In this document: positions 52,525 through 61,907 of the stretch, one piece after another
Layout: every line of letters begins with the position of its first letter
Numbering within the stretch: the stretch's first letter is position 1
From: Halobacteriovorax sp. HLS
Lineage (GTDB): Bacteria; Bdellovibrionota; Bacteriovoracia; Bacteriovoracales; Bacteriovoracaceae
NCBI RefSeq assembly: GCF_004006665.1
Contig: NZ_QOCL01000003.1
Location: 620,001 to 684,000, forward strand
Direction of reading: 5' to 3'
DNA length: 64,000 nt
The notes under the pieces: model-generated
Told to the model about the DNA's origin: nothing
Database searches by the model: none
What the model saw: only the letters and a program-made list of their open reading frames with translations
Program-made: the position numbers and the translations under genes

Positions 52525-52959
52525 ATGGAAAGAGTTAAGTTCAAATTACCCCAAACCCATCTATACACGACATCAATTAAATTGATGGTAATGCATATGA
52601 ACTATGGGAATCATCTAGGTAATGATAGTGTTCTTAGCCTGGCCCAAGAGCTTAGGGTGAACTGGCTAAACTCCCTTGGTCATAGTGAGCTTGATGTTGA
52701 TGGTATTGGTCTAATTCAAACAGATGCTATGGTTATATATAAATCAGAAGCCCATCTAGCAGATGAAATTAGAATGGATTTATATCTTGGAGATTTTAAC
52801 TCAAAAGCAATGGATCTATACTGCCAATTGACAAGAATTTCTGATAACCAAGAAGTTGCCAGAGTTAAAACAGGCCTGCTCTTTTTCGATTATCAAACAA
52901 GGAAAATAGCAAGTATGAGTGAGAGTTTTTCGACATATTTAGGAAGTAGAAATGTTTAA
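52525..52959 (+). CDS. Hotdog-fold acyl-CoA thioesterase (4HBT/YbgC-like)
   Basis: A 144-residue hotdog protein. HMNYGNHLGNDSVLSLAQELRVNWL corresponds to the DxxGHVNNxxY helix region of 4HBT thioesterases, here with Asn in place of the usual Asp. The later strands AHLADEIRMDLYLGDF and ARVKTGLLFFDY fit the family. It likely hydrolyses an acyl-CoA. The gene overlaps the next one by 8 nt. Confidence 0.8.
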   Translation: MERVKFKLPQTHLYTTSIKLMVMHMNYGNHLGNDSVLSLAQELRVNWLNSLGHSELDVDGIGLIQTDAMVIYKSEAHLADEIRMDLYLGDFNSKAMDLYCQLTRISDNQEVARVKTGLLFFDYQTRKIASMSESFSTYLGSRNV

Positions 52960-53626
52960 GTTCTTTAAATCCAAAGAAGATAAATTTAATCAATTTGTAA
53001 ACGACATCCAATTAAAAGATCTCAAATGCTTTGCTTTAAATATTTCTAATACAATGAGTGCAATGTGGGACTTCCCGGACACTAAGTTAGCTCTAGAAAT
53101 TAAAGAGAACAAAATAACATTCACACAGGGTGATAGAAATACTTTTACAACTCCAATTGATGAGTTTAAGCAAAAGGTCCTACTACTCATTCAACAATCC
53201 CTGCTCTATCAGTTTGAAAGCTCTAAGGAGCAAATTCACCGCTTTCCAAATATTACAACACCTCAAGAAGGAGAGCTAAAAGGAGAAGAGTGGATAAAGG
53301 TCACTAGTAAAGTTCTTAAAGAGTCCTACTTAAAGGCCAGTAAAGAAGATAATCTTATAGTTGAAGGGTCAGTATTTATTGGAATGATTAATAGCAGTGA
53401 GTTCTCTATACGTTTTCAATCATATAACTTAGATTATAACTATATCTTTAAAGATAGTGGACTTCTCAATATACATATTTACGATGATAAGAATAAGCAA
53501 AGAGGTTCATCGAAAGAAGCATCATATATTGGTGAATTTCGAAATAATAGACACATACTTCTCGATGAGTTACTGCAAGTCATAAGCGAACTTATAAAGA
53601 AGTCAGAGTTTAGAATTTTTTCGTAA
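52952..53626 (+). CDS. Cytoplasmic protein, unknown
   Basis: A soluble 224-residue protein with no signal peptide, membrane segment or motif I recognise. It begins inside the thioesterase gene (8-nt overlap), so the two are coupled. Its 3' end overlaps the convergent barrel gene by 17 nt. Features seen are a charged N-terminus and an alternating strand/helix pattern. Confidence 0.55.
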   Translation: MFKFFKSKEDKFNQFVNDIQLKDLKCFALNISNTMSAMWDFPDTKLALEIKENKITFTQGDRNTFTTPIDEFKQKVLLLIQQSLLYQFESSKEQIHRFPNITTPQEGELKGEEWIKVTSKVLKESYLKASKEDNLIVEGSVFIGMINSSEFSIRFQSYNLDYNYIFKDSGLLNIHIYDDKNKQRGSSKEASYIGEFRNNRHILLDELLQVISELIKKSEFRIFS

Positions 53627-55028
53627 TCGTGAGTCCAATATGACTTTGAGGTTCAATTTTACGAGACTGGCTTTGAGTAAAGTACGCATCTTCTTTTTCA
53701 TACTCTAAAGACATACCAATTGAAGGCTCAATTCTCCAAGAACTAACCTCTATAGGAAATTTAACATTTACTCCCGTTCCATGCTGATTAGTTCCTTGAT
53801 TTTCAACTGAGGCCTCTGCCCACATTGATACAATAAACCAAGGGTTGTCTTCATCACCGTCAAAGAGCTTATTGCTATTTAAGTCAATCTCACCTCTTGC
53901 CTTAACAAAGGAATCTTCCATGTCTAATACGTTAACTCCCGCAGTAAATTCAGCTCTGGTACGACACTTCCAATTACCAAGATCACTTAACCATTCCTTA
54001 CCCACTCCACCATATAGAGTTAAATCGACATCATTTTTCATGAAATCTTGGTTAGTGTATTGAATAACATTATTATTTTCATATAATCCGTGCCAAGCAT
54101 CTTGAAGAGGACCTGCTACAGAACCATCATCAGTTAATTGCTGAAGCTCAAATCCAGAGATAACGTATGTATTAGTACCTTCAATATTTCTTAGTAACTT
54201 TAAATCTAGACGATTTCTCTCTAATTGGTCTTGCAAGAACTTATTGTCGCCATCAATATAGAAATAACCCGAACCTGGACTAGTTTCTCTCATCTGAGTG
54301 AAAATTTCAGACTCGTAAGAAATTTGCAACTCACCTTTAGAGCCTACTGCCTTAAAGTCTAGATTAATTCCAAAAGTTCTACCACGATCGTTTCCATCTA
54401 ATTCAGGCGAAGCTATATTTCTCCAAAGACCATGTAAGTGATTGTCATTAGTTGTATCTAATCCAAAAGAAATCTCTTCAATCTCTCCTAAGAGACTAAA
54501 GTCATTCCAATACTTATCTTCATTACTTGGAGTAAGTTTAAATATATCCTCATCTGAAAGCTTCATATTATTAGGAAGCTCACATTCGCAGTAAATTTCT
54601 TGGGTCTTTTTTGCAGGAGCTGCTTTTTTCTTTTGAGAAATATCTTTAGAATTCTTTAAGCAATCTTCTTTAATCTCTTCGCTAATAATTTTCTGAGCTG
54701 TTCTACCTATTTCAAGTGAGGCCTTAAGAAGGTCTTCTTCTGAAGCCCCTTTTAGTGAGTTATCAAAATCAGAATTAAGGTAATTAAATAACTTAGTCTT
54801 TTGTTTATCATCTAGGCCATAGTCCGAAATGGCCATAGCGGCGCTACGAATATCAGATCTACTCGTTACTGGAATGAAGTGAACTAATTTGTCGTTTAGA
54901 TAGACATTGTGTCCACGACCATCAATAGGTGCAACCTTCAACTGCTGAGACCTAACACTGAAAACGATATCTTCAGCTGCGACGGACTGACATAGTATTA
55001 AAACTAAGATTAACTTTAAAAATTTCAA
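53610..55028 (-). CDS. Outer-membrane protein, unknown
   Basis: A signal peptide (about residues 1-18, ending AAED) precedes a helical region of about 140 residues (with CLKN and a CEC pair, and a Lys/Ala-rich linker KKKAAPAKK). A C-terminal barrel follows (FGINLDFKAVGSKGELQISY, NRLDLKLLRNI, SWRIEPSIGMSLEYE), ending in GLTITKKF. The barrel part vaguely recalls lipid A deacylase-type proteins but I could not confirm this. No family is claimed. Confidence 0.6.
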   Translation of the reverse strand: MKFLKLILVLILCQSVAAEDIVFSVRSQQLKVAPIDGRGHNVYLNDKLVHFIPVTSRSDIRSAAMAISDYGLDDKQKTKLFNYLNSDFDNSLKGASEEDLLKASLEIGRTAQKIISEEIKEDCLKNSKDISQKKKAAPAKKTQEIYCECELPNNMKLSDEDIFKLTPSNEDKYWNDFSLLGEIEEISFGLDTTNDNHLHGLWRNIASPELDGNDRGRTFGINLDFKAVGSKGELQISYESEIFTQMRETSPGSGYFYIDGDNKFLQDQLERNRLDLKLLRNIEGTNTYVISGFELQQLTDDGSVAGPLQDAWHGLYENNNVIQYTNQDFMKNDVDLTLYGGVGKEWLSDLGNWKCRTRAEFTAGVNVLDMEDSFVKARGEIDLNSNKLFDGDEDNPWFIVSMWAEASVENQGTNQHGTGVNVKFPIEVSSWRIEPSIGMSLEYEKEDAYFTQSQSRKIEPQSHIGLTITKKF

Positions 55029-55234
55029 TTTTGACCTCTCTACCTATTTCAACCTATCGGTATCCGAGGATTTTAATTGAGTAAAAAAGTTCACTAATAC
55101 GTATTATTAGACACTTAGGTATTACTTTATAGCTAACAGAGTATGTAAATAATACAATCGGAATGCATCGCGTCACTAATTTAGATAAAATCAGTCAAAC
55201 AATTTTTATTAGAATTTATAGATTGGAGAACATC

Positions 55235-56272
55235 GTGAAGAAGAAATTACTCATTCCATTATTGCTAGGTGGATTAACATTAAGTGCACAGAGTTTTGCT
55301 CAAGAAGATGATGCTGGCCTATTAGGAGAGGATTTTAAAATTGAATATGATGCTGAAATAAACACCAATGTTGTTGATTCAAAGCATGATTCTTCGGGTG
55401 TAAATCTAAATGGATCATACGTTTCTCTTTCAGTTGAATGGAAAGAAAAAATAAGAATGGTTCTTACCGGAAAACTAGAAGAACTTTTTCAAAATAATAA
55501 AGTAGAATTCAATGATGATTTCGATGTTGAAAAATTTGTTGAAGAGGCCTATATCGAAATCAGAGAAGTTGGTGGAACTCCAATCGCAATAATTGTTGGT
55601 AAGCAACCAATCCCATTTGGTCAAAATGTTCAGGCCATGCCTATGTTTGCGAGCAATCCTCTTGCGAATCTACAAGAAATTGATGAAGTCTTTGGTCTAA
55701 CAGTAGATCTTACAGAAGGTCTATTAGGATTATTTGATCAAGTAGAGCTCTCGACTTTTGAGACAAGGGCCGGTGATCTTGAAATTGGTAGAATTGATGG
55801 GATGTCTATCAGAATGAGTAAGATGTTAACTGAGCAGTGGCTCTTAACTCTTTCACATGCCGAACTAGGAAATAATCACTTAAATAGTGGTGAAGAAAGA
55901 AGAACAAGTGTTGGTCTAATTGGTGAGACGGAAGATGGAAGTCTTGTCGGATGGGTTGAAGGAATCCTTTTTTCAAATAACCCAGAGTATCCAAATTCAA
56001 AATTTGCAATAACTGTTGGTGGACAATATCAAGTATCAGAGTCAACGGCAGTGGTTGTTGAGTATAACTACATACAAGATGAGATGCATGAAATTGGAGC
56101 AGGAGTTAAAACTGAACTAACAAGAAACCTATCAGTTGGAGCAGAAGTTCGTTATAGAGATTATGTAACAGACAGAGATAACGATGTCCTTTTTGGAATC
56201 GTTTTCACTTATAAGTTTGGTAACACAGGATATAGTGAAAATGAAAATTACCTCTTTGGTAGTGAAGAATAA
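55235..56272 (+). CDS. Outer-membrane porin-like protein (LbtU-like)
   Basis: The start is GTG 55235, with GGAG 6 nt upstream; the earlier ATG at 55163 would add 24 residues before the signal peptide. The signal peptide is KKLLIPLLLGGLTLSAQSFA. The mature protein is a porin: EAYIEIREVGGTPIAIIVGKQPIPFGQN and FASNPLANLQEIDEVFGLT resemble LbtU/siderophore-type porins, and later strands end in LFGIVFTYKF. The substrate is unknown. A hairpin at 56282 separates it from the next gene. Confidence 0.7.
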   Translation: MKKKLLIPLLLGGLTLSAQSFAQEDDAGLLGEDFKIEYDAEINTNVVDSKHDSSGVNLNGSYVSLSVEWKEKIRMVLTGKLEELFQNNKVEFNDDFDVEKFVEEAYIEIREVGGTPIAIIVGKQPIPFGQNVQAMPMFASNPLANLQEIDEVFGLTVDLTEGLLGLFDQVELSTFETRAGDLEIGRIDGMSIRMSKMLTEQWLLTLSHAELGNNHLNSGEERRTSVGLIGETEDGSLVGWVEGILFSNNPEYPNSKFAITVGGQYQVSESTAVVVEYNYIQDEMHEIGAGVKTELTRNLSVGAEVRYRDYVTDRDNDVLFGIVFTYKFGNTGYSENENYLFGSEE

Positions 56273-56281
56273 TTAAACCTT

Positions 56282-56300
56282 GCCCAGCTTCAGGCTGGGC
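56282..56300 (+). terminator. Hairpin between porin and 56317 gene, possibly attenuator
   Basis: GCCCAGC-TTCAG-GCTGGGC is a perfect 7-bp hairpin 9 nt after the porin stop. It lacks a T-tract and is followed directly by GAGGAGAAG, the ribosome-binding site of the next gene. It may act as a weak terminator, processing or 3'-end structure, or leader hairpin. Confidence 0.45.
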
Positions 56301-56316
56301 CATTGAGGAGAAGAGT

Positions 56317-57816
56317 ATGAAGAAAATCGCCACAATCCTTATAGTCCTTCTTAGCTTTTGTAGCGCCACGGCAGTGGCGTCCCAAAAAAGACTTGTCGCC
56401 TGGACAGTCGCGAGCTTTGGAAGAGAAGCCATCACTAACTTTGATGTTGAAAAATACGTTGAACAGACTCAAATAAGTGATGCCATGAAAGCGGCACTAT
56501 ACAAACAGGCCGAAGGTGATTTTCAAAAGTATTCAGACCTTAAGTCTCAAGTCATTCAAAAATATTTTAAAAAAGGCGCCTCTCAATTAATCTATGCGAA
56601 GCTAATGGAGAGGCAACATAATGCAAATCATTCAAAGAAGAGAGTTGCATTTAAAACAAGTGAGCGTGAATTCTACGACAAAGTAGAGCAAACTGAAGAT
56701 AAGGTTTTAAAAGAGCTCTTAGATACGAGAATTGGTATTGTAAAAGCAAGACAAAAGTATGGTCAATTTCTAATATCACAGAACTACCCTCACAAATCAT
56801 CAGAAAGTGCCTCTGAAGTGTATTGGCGCTGGTATGAAGATCAAAAAAGTCGAATCAAGACTGAGTTCTACTTAAGAGAAGTCAAAAATTATGAAGCATA
56901 CGTTTCATTAAAGAATGAGAGATACTACTTTGAGTCCCCTGTTGCAGTTCACGATTTCTATAATGAAGTAAAAGAAGATATAGAACAGAATTTGGCCACA
57001 AAGAAACTAGATAATGCTCAGTTATATAAACTAATGTCAAACAACAAAAAGTGGTCGATACTAATCAAAAGTGTAACTAACTCTCAATTAAGTCATTCTA
57101 CTGTAAAAGAGCTTTCGCAAGATAAGTTGCTAACTAATAGTGCAATTGAGGCGATTGACTTTGCCCTTTCTAAAGAAGACGATATTAGAAGCTATAGTGC
57201 TAAAGCGCTTCAGCTAAAAAAGAAATACCAAGATCTATCTATTCTAGAGAAGAAATCAAAAGACTACTTAGCTAAATTCATTCAAAACAAGAATGATCAT
57301 ACCAGCTACATGTTAAGTTTACTATTTAAGCTGGCTTCAAAAATTTCAAATAATGAGTTAAACACTAATCTTCATGACACATTATTAGAGAATTTACTGA
57401 CAACAACAAGAGCATTTAAACAAGACTTACTAAAATCAGATTCAGATTCAACTCTTGAAAAAGAGTTAGAAACAAGACTTCTTAGTAGTATCGAATATAG
57501 CTCACTTGATGATTTAGAAAGAGCTTATGCGGAACTTCTTATTTTCTCTATAAAATTTCAAGTTAAGAAATATACACTTACAACCGTACATCCTGTAAGA
57601 GTTCACTTAAATGAGTACAAAGATATAAATCTACATCGTAAGGTAAGAAGCTTTTTAAAGTACGAATGGATGCAAAAAGAGTACAGAGATTTCGTAAAAG
57701 AGAATCTACTTTGGAAAATTGATTACCTAACAATTAGACTTGACGCTGAAACTTACTTAACAGGTAGAGATGCCCAAGAGTTCTTACTTGGTAAAGAATT
57801 AGTTGATTCTTTATAA
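56317..57816 (+). CDS. Secreted helical protein with SurA-N-like start, unknown
   Basis: The signal peptide (about residues 1-22, ending VASQ) is followed by VAWTVASFGREAITNFDVEKYVEQ, which resembles the SurA N-terminal pattern (V..vG.e.It..Dv). The rest, to residue 499, is highly helical and charged with no PPIase domain motif recognised. It could be a periplasmic chaperone-like protein for outer-membrane proteins. Strong GAGGAG ribosome-binding site. Confidence 0.55.
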   Translation: MKKIATILIVLLSFCSATAVASQKRLVAWTVASFGREAITNFDVEKYVEQTQISDAMKAALYKQAEGDFQKYSDLKSQVIQKYFKKGASQLIYAKLMERQHNANHSKKRVAFKTSEREFYDKVEQTEDKVLKELLDTRIGIVKARQKYGQFLISQNYPHKSSESASEVYWRWYEDQKSRIKTEFYLREVKNYEAYVSLKNERYYFESPVAVHDFYNEVKEDIEQNLATKKLDNAQLYKLMSNNKKWSILIKSVTNSQLSHSTVKELSQDKLLTNSAIEAIDFALSKEDDIRSYSAKALQLKKKYQDLSILEKKSKDYLAKFIQNKNDHTSYMLSLLFKLASKISNNELNTNLHDTLLENLLTTTRAFKQDLLKSDSDSTLEKELETRLLSSIEYSSLDDLERAYAELLIFSIKFQVKKYTLTTVHPVRVHLNEYKDINLHRKVRSFLKYEWMQKEYRDFVKENLLWKIDYLTIRLDAETYLTGRDAQEFLLGKELVDSL

Positions 57817-57866
57817 AAATTTAAAATAAGTATTTTCTTCTTTAAAAAGTTGAGTATAATAATTTT

Positions 57867-58115
57867 ATGTTAGTAGATATTGATATAGATAAATTCAGCA
57901 TGTCCTATCTTTTGAAGTACAAAGTAGAAGACTTTCAAAAGCCGGAAGACTACAAGATGGCAGTTACAATTGTAACTTGTTTCTCAAATGACTATGATCT
58001 CGATCCTGAATTAGATAATAATGACATGCGAGAAATTGTTGAAAAAACAATTGAGTTAGAAAAAGACTTCTTCACCTTTGAAATTAACGAAGATGGAATC
58101 GAAGTAGATATATAG
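57867..58115 (+). CDS. Small acidic protein, unknown
   Basis: An 82-residue acidic protein (many Asp/Glu) with no membrane segment. TATAAT (57855-57860) lies 6 nt before the ATG and there is no Shine-Dalgarno sequence, so it is probably leaderless. It is followed by a strong terminator at 58144. No family was recognised. Confidence 0.6.
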   Translation: MLVDIDIDKFSMSYLLKYKVEDFQKPEDYKMAVTIVTCFSNDYDLDPELDNNDMREIVEKTIELEKDFFTFEINEDGIEVDI

Positions 58116-58143
58116 AACCCAATACAAATTTTAAGATTAGAAT

Positions 58144-58169
58144 AAACAGGGATAATATATCCCTGTTTT
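58144..58169. terminator. Bidirectional rho-independent terminator
   Basis: AAACAGGGA (58144-58152) and TCCCTGTTT (58160-58168) form a perfect 9-bp hairpin, flanked by a T-tract on the right and AT-rich sequence on the left, between the convergent genes at 57867 and 58179. Confidence 0.85.
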
Positions 58170-58178
58170 ACTTTGATT

Positions 58179-59315
58179 CTAGGCCGCTGCCTTTTTTAAC
58201 TCTTTAAGCCAATCAGGTGCTAAGAAATTACTCTTTGGAAATGGTAGTTTATTAACAACTATATCTTCAAAGAAAGTTGGAACGTAGTTACAAGGAACCA
58301 TCTCACCAATATACTTTCCTGTTTCAGGATCTTTTCCTGTTTGTACCCAACGGAAAATATCTTTACTTATATAATTACCATTATTATCAAGCCCAATTAT
58401 CTCAGAGATATGGGAGGTTCTACGTCCACCATCATGATATCTACTACATTGAACAACTATCTGCATTGCTGAACCAACCATTTTTCTAACAGCGTCTGGA
58501 GGTATTTTTGTATCTCCCATCAAACATAGTGTCTCAAGTCTAGTACAAGCATCTTCTGGATTATTAGCATGAACAGTTCCCATACTTCCATCGTGACCAG
58601 TATTCATAACCTGAATAAGATCTAGGGCCTCTTCACCCCTAACTTCACCAACAATTATTCTATCTGGTCTAAGTCTCATTGAACTAATGACAAGATCTCT
58701 AATCGTTACTTCAGTTGTCCCTTTAGTTGGATCTGCTTTTCTTGTTTCGAAGTTAACAACATGTTCGGCCTTAACTTGTAGCTCTGCCGCATCTTCAATA
58801 ATAATAAGTCTCTGTGTTTTTGGAATTCTTGATCCTAGAACATTAAGCATTGTTGTTTTACCAGAACCTGTCCCCCCGGAAACAATTAAGTTCTTACCAA
58901 GATAGATACAAATATCTAGAAATCTAGCTGCATCTTTTGAAAGAGAACCAAATTTAACAAGATCAGTAATCGTTAACTTTTCTTGAGAAAATTTTCTAAT
59001 GGCCACAGTTGTACCATTCTTTGACATTGGAGGTAGAACTGCATGAATCCTAGAACCGTCTGGAAGTCTCGCATCCAGTCTCGGATTGTCGTCATCAAAT
59101 ACTCTTCCAACAGATTGAGCAATTGCTCTCATTGCTGAAATAAGTGCATCTTCATTGTGAAAAGTATTTGGAACTTTGAAAACAAGCCCTTTTTGTTCCA
59201 CAAAGATTTCTTGTGGCCCATTGATCATAACCTCAGAAACAGACTCATCCGAAAGCAAATCAGCAATCGGAGCAAGAAAAGAAGAAATAGCATCATTAAA
59301 TACTGATGAAGACAT
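58179..59315 (-). CDS. CpaF/TadA-type secretion ATPase
   Basis: A type II/IV secretion traffic ATPase: Walker A GGTGSGKT (147-154), IIEDAAELQ, the His/Arg boxes (ETRKADP, RLRPDRIIVGEVRG) and the GHDGSMGTVHANN region. CpaF drives Tad pilus assembly or related secretion. No other tad or pil genes are present in the window; only a secreted cupredoxin-like protein lies upstream. At 378 residues it is compact for CpaF. It is well recognised but isolated. Confidence 0.93.
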   Translation of the reverse strand: MSSSVFNDAISSFLAPIADLLSDESVSEVMINGPQEIFVEQKGLVFKVPNTFHNEDALISAMRAIAQSVGRVFDDDNPRLDARLPDGSRIHAVLPPMSKNGTTVAIRKFSQEKLTITDLVKFGSLSKDAARFLDICIYLGKNLIVSGGTGSGKTTMLNVLGSRIPKTQRLIIIEDAAELQVKAEHVVNFETRKADPTKGTTEVTIRDLVISSMRLRPDRIIVGEVRGEEALDLIQVMNTGHDGSMGTVHANNPEDACTRLETLCLMGDTKIPPDAVRKMVGSAMQIVVQCSRYHDGGRRTSHISEIIGLDNNGNYISKDIFRWVQTGKDPETGKYIGEMVPCNYVPTFFEDIVVNKLPFPKSNFLAPDWLKELKKAAA

Positions 59316-59330
59316 TGTTACCCTTTTAAA

Positions 59331-59765
59331 TTACTCGTCTCTAGGACGCCATATTTTTATACGCTTCTCTGAAGCGATCTCTCTTTTTATTCTTTCACGT
59401 CGCTCTACAGGATGTTCCCGAACAACGATTCTTCCCTTCACTCCACCGGCAGGACAGTTAAACTCGTGAACCCCTGGCTTAGTAAAGAACACAACACTTT
59501 CAGAAATTTCACCTTGATTAACAGGCAAAAATATATTCTTATCTGGCATAGTAAAACAGCTAGGCTTAGTGGTAGTGGATGTAATAAAGAGCTTTATCTT
59601 TTCGCCACTAAAAGCGTGAATAACGTTTGGATAATATCCAGAGTCAGAGACAATGATTGACTGCTGTCTTACAGGATTTTGATATTTTTCCCCTTGAAGA
59701 TAGGTATCTTCAATAGAAAAAACATTAATCGAAAATATAAGAGCAATTAGTAAAATTTTGTTCAA
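59331..59765 (-). CDS. Secreted cupredoxin-like protein
   Basis: The signal peptide (about residues 1-17) precedes a domain with VIHAFSGEKIKLFITSTT and EFNCPAGGVKGRIVV. The latter resembles the C-terminal copper-site loop of cupredoxins (C..H....G.I.V), but the usual His after Cys is absent (Cys-Pro-Ala-Gly). A charged helical tail (ERRERIKREIASEKRIK) follows. It lies 15 nt upstream of cpaF on the same strand, likely in one operon, suggesting a role in secretion or in the exported structure. Copper binding is doubtful. Confidence 0.5.
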   Translation of the reverse strand: MNKILLIALIFSINVFSIEDTYLQGEKYQNPVRQQSIIVSDSGYYPNVIHAFSGEKIKLFITSTTTKPSCFTMPDKNIFLPVNQGEISESVVFFTKPGVHEFNCPAGGVKGRIVVREHPVERRERIKREIASEKRIKIWRPRDE

Positions 59766-59853
59766 AATACGACCCTCGTTTAGTTTATTATCGACTAAAA
59801 AGGTTAAATACTTTAATTTAAGTGGCCTATGCCTATATTCAAATACTTATGCA

Positions 59854-60126
59854 TTAGAGAAGTGCCCCGTATTTTGGTGTTTCATCTATAACCTTGGCCG
59901 TATACCAACAAGTTGGAATAACCTTGAGACCATTTTCAAGAGCAAAATCTAGAACAAACACTGTCAGAACTTTCGCCAATCCCTGACCTCTTAAATTGTC
60001 AGGAGTGTAGGTTCTTTGAATATCCATCTTTCCATCCAAACTAAATTCATATAAGAGCTCACACTCTCCATCACCTACTTCAAGAACAAATTTTTTTTCA
60101 TCTTCTCTATGTTTTATATTTTTCAT
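59854..60126 (-). CDS. GNAT-type N-acetyltransferase (COG2388-like)
   Basis: A short 90-residue protein with YTPDNLRGQGLAKVL (the acetyl-CoA-binding Q/RxxGxG/A motif) and a C-terminal VIPTCWYTAKVIDE, both typical of small YjdJ-type GNAT enzymes. The substrate is unknown. It overlaps the upstream glutamate-synthase-like gene by 4 nt, so the two are coupled. Confidence 0.85.
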   Translation of the reverse strand: MKNIKHREDEKKFVLEVGDGECELLYEFSLDGKMDIQRTYTPDNLRGQGLAKVLTVFVLDFALENGLKVIPTCWYTAKVIDETPKYGALL

Positions 60127-61676
60127 GCACTTTCTTTGTTTTTCATATTCTTAAGTAGACTACCAACCTTTCTAACTGGAAATATTTCATTATAACTTTT
60201 TACTTCCACAGGGCTAATTCTACGATACAGATGAGAGCGATTAAGTTTACTTGGATGTGGTGTCTTTGAAGCACATAGTAATTCATGAACACTATCAATT
60301 GTACTCTTGTGATAATTTGCAACACGTACACCCTTATCGTCAGGATCAAGCCCTTTGGCCAATGAAGGGTCTTGAGTAGCAACACCTGTTGGACATTTAT
60401 TATTATTACATAGCAGGGCCTGAATGCATCCCAGGGCAAGCATCATGCCACGAGCACTATAACAAGCATCAGCACCAAGTGCTATGGCCTTAATAATATC
60501 AAAACCAGTTAGAATTTTACCACTAGCTAAAATCTTTAAATCATCTCTTAGATCATATCCCCTGAGAATATTATTAACTTTGATAAGTCCTTCTTTAAGA
60601 GGAGTACCAACTGAGTCCGAAAACTCAACAGGCGCAGCTCCTGTTCCACCTTCAGAACCATCAATAGTGATAAAGTCTGGCTTAATTCCTGTCTCCACCA
60701 TTTGCTGACAGAGATCGTGAAATTCTAGTCTAGAACCAAAGCACAGCTTAATTCCAATAGGCTTTCCTCCAGAAAGACTACGAAGCTTTTTAATAAAGTG
60801 AAGTAGCTCGAAGTTATTTTTAAATGCTTTATGACAGGCCGGAGATTCGACAGTAGTCCACGGAGTAACGTCACGAATAGCAGCAATTTCTTCAGTATTC
60901 TTACCACCTGGAAGTATTCCCCCATGACCTGGCTTCGCACCTTGAGACAGTTTGATTTCAATCATTTTTACTTCTTCTCTACTAGATCTTATTTTGAATT
61001 TTTCAGAGTCAAAATTTCCATCTTCAGTTCTACAGCCAAAGTATCCAGTTCCAATTTGCCATATGAGATCTCCACCATGCTTCAAATGATACGGACTAAT
61101 TGAACCCTCTCCTGTATTATGGGCAAAGTTTCCTAGCTTGGCCCCTTTATTTAGGGCCTCGATGGCCGTATTGCTCAAAGCTCCAAAACTCATGGCCGAA
61201 ACATTTAGTAAACTTAGGGAGTAGGGCCTTTTACAATCTTTTCCACCAATATTAACTCTTAAATCTTCATGAGAAATCTCATCAAGTCCTAGTGGGTACA
61301 TACTATGATTAATCCACTCATGCCCTTCAGCATATACATCGTCTTGAGTTCCATACGGTTTTGTTGCCAATGAATTCTTGGCCCTTTGATAAACAACGGA
61401 GCGTTTTACACGATTAATAGGAGTTCCATCAATATCTGATTCAATGAAGTATTGATAAATCTTGGGTCTAAGCTCTTCCATCCAATATCTCATTCTTCCA
61501 AATAGTGGATAGTTTCTTCTTATAGATTGCTTCTTTTGCAGTATATCAGCGTAACCAATAAATAAAATGGGTGCTACAAAGACAATAGAAATATAGAAGA
61601 GACTTCTAAAGTAAATAAAAGCTGCCACCTCAAGTAAGGCCACAACTAGGGATACGAAGATAAACTCTCTTCTCAT
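60123..61676 (-). CDS. FMN-binding glutamate-synthase-family protein
   Basis: I use ATG 61676, which has GGAG 8 nt upstream, not 61688. One or two membrane segments (about residues 5-45) precede a GltB-like FMN domain: SLLNVSAMSFGALSNTAIEALN, NTGEGSISPYH, GAKPGHGGILPG and DGSEGGTGAAPVEF, and a cysteine region (LLCNNNKCPTG) like the Fe-S ligands of GltB. It lacks the glutaminase domain. The membrane-anchored class is poorly characterised. The neighbouring GNAT gene is coupled. Confidence 0.85.
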   Translation of the reverse strand: MRREFIFVSLVVALLEVAAFIYFRSLFYISIVFVAPILFIGYADILQKKQSIRRNYPLFGRMRYWMEELRPKIYQYFIESDIDGTPINRVKRSVVYQRAKNSLATKPYGTQDDVYAEGHEWINHSMYPLGLDEISHEDLRVNIGGKDCKRPYSLSLLNVSAMSFGALSNTAIEALNKGAKLGNFAHNTGEGSISPYHLKHGGDLIWQIGTGYFGCRTEDGNFDSEKFKIRSSREEVKMIEIKLSQGAKPGHGGILPGGKNTEEIAAIRDVTPWTTVESPACHKAFKNNFELLHFIKKLRSLSGGKPIGIKLCFGSRLEFHDLCQQMVETGIKPDFITIDGSEGGTGAAPVEFSDSVGTPLKEGLIKVNNILRGYDLRDDLKILASGKILTGFDIIKAIALGADACYSARGMMLALGCIQALLCNNNKCPTGVATQDPSLAKGLDPDDKGVRVANYHKSTIDSVHELLCASKTPHPSKLNRSHLYRRISPVEVKSYNEIFPVRKVGSLLKNMKNKESA

Positions 61677-61907
61677 AAAATACTCCATTATATACTTTTA
61701 TTTACTGCTTTTCGTCCAATGAGTAATAACCTTAATAGAGCAAGTATAATTTAAGGTAAATATTTGTGCGTTGCTATCCGATGATTTCTTAAATTACAGA
61801 ACAGAAAATATAAAAACACTCAAAATTGGTGCAATTAATCTCATCAAATTGCTGACAAATGTACCAATGATGTTTAAGCTACAAAAAATTTAAGATTAGG
61901 AAGAACC

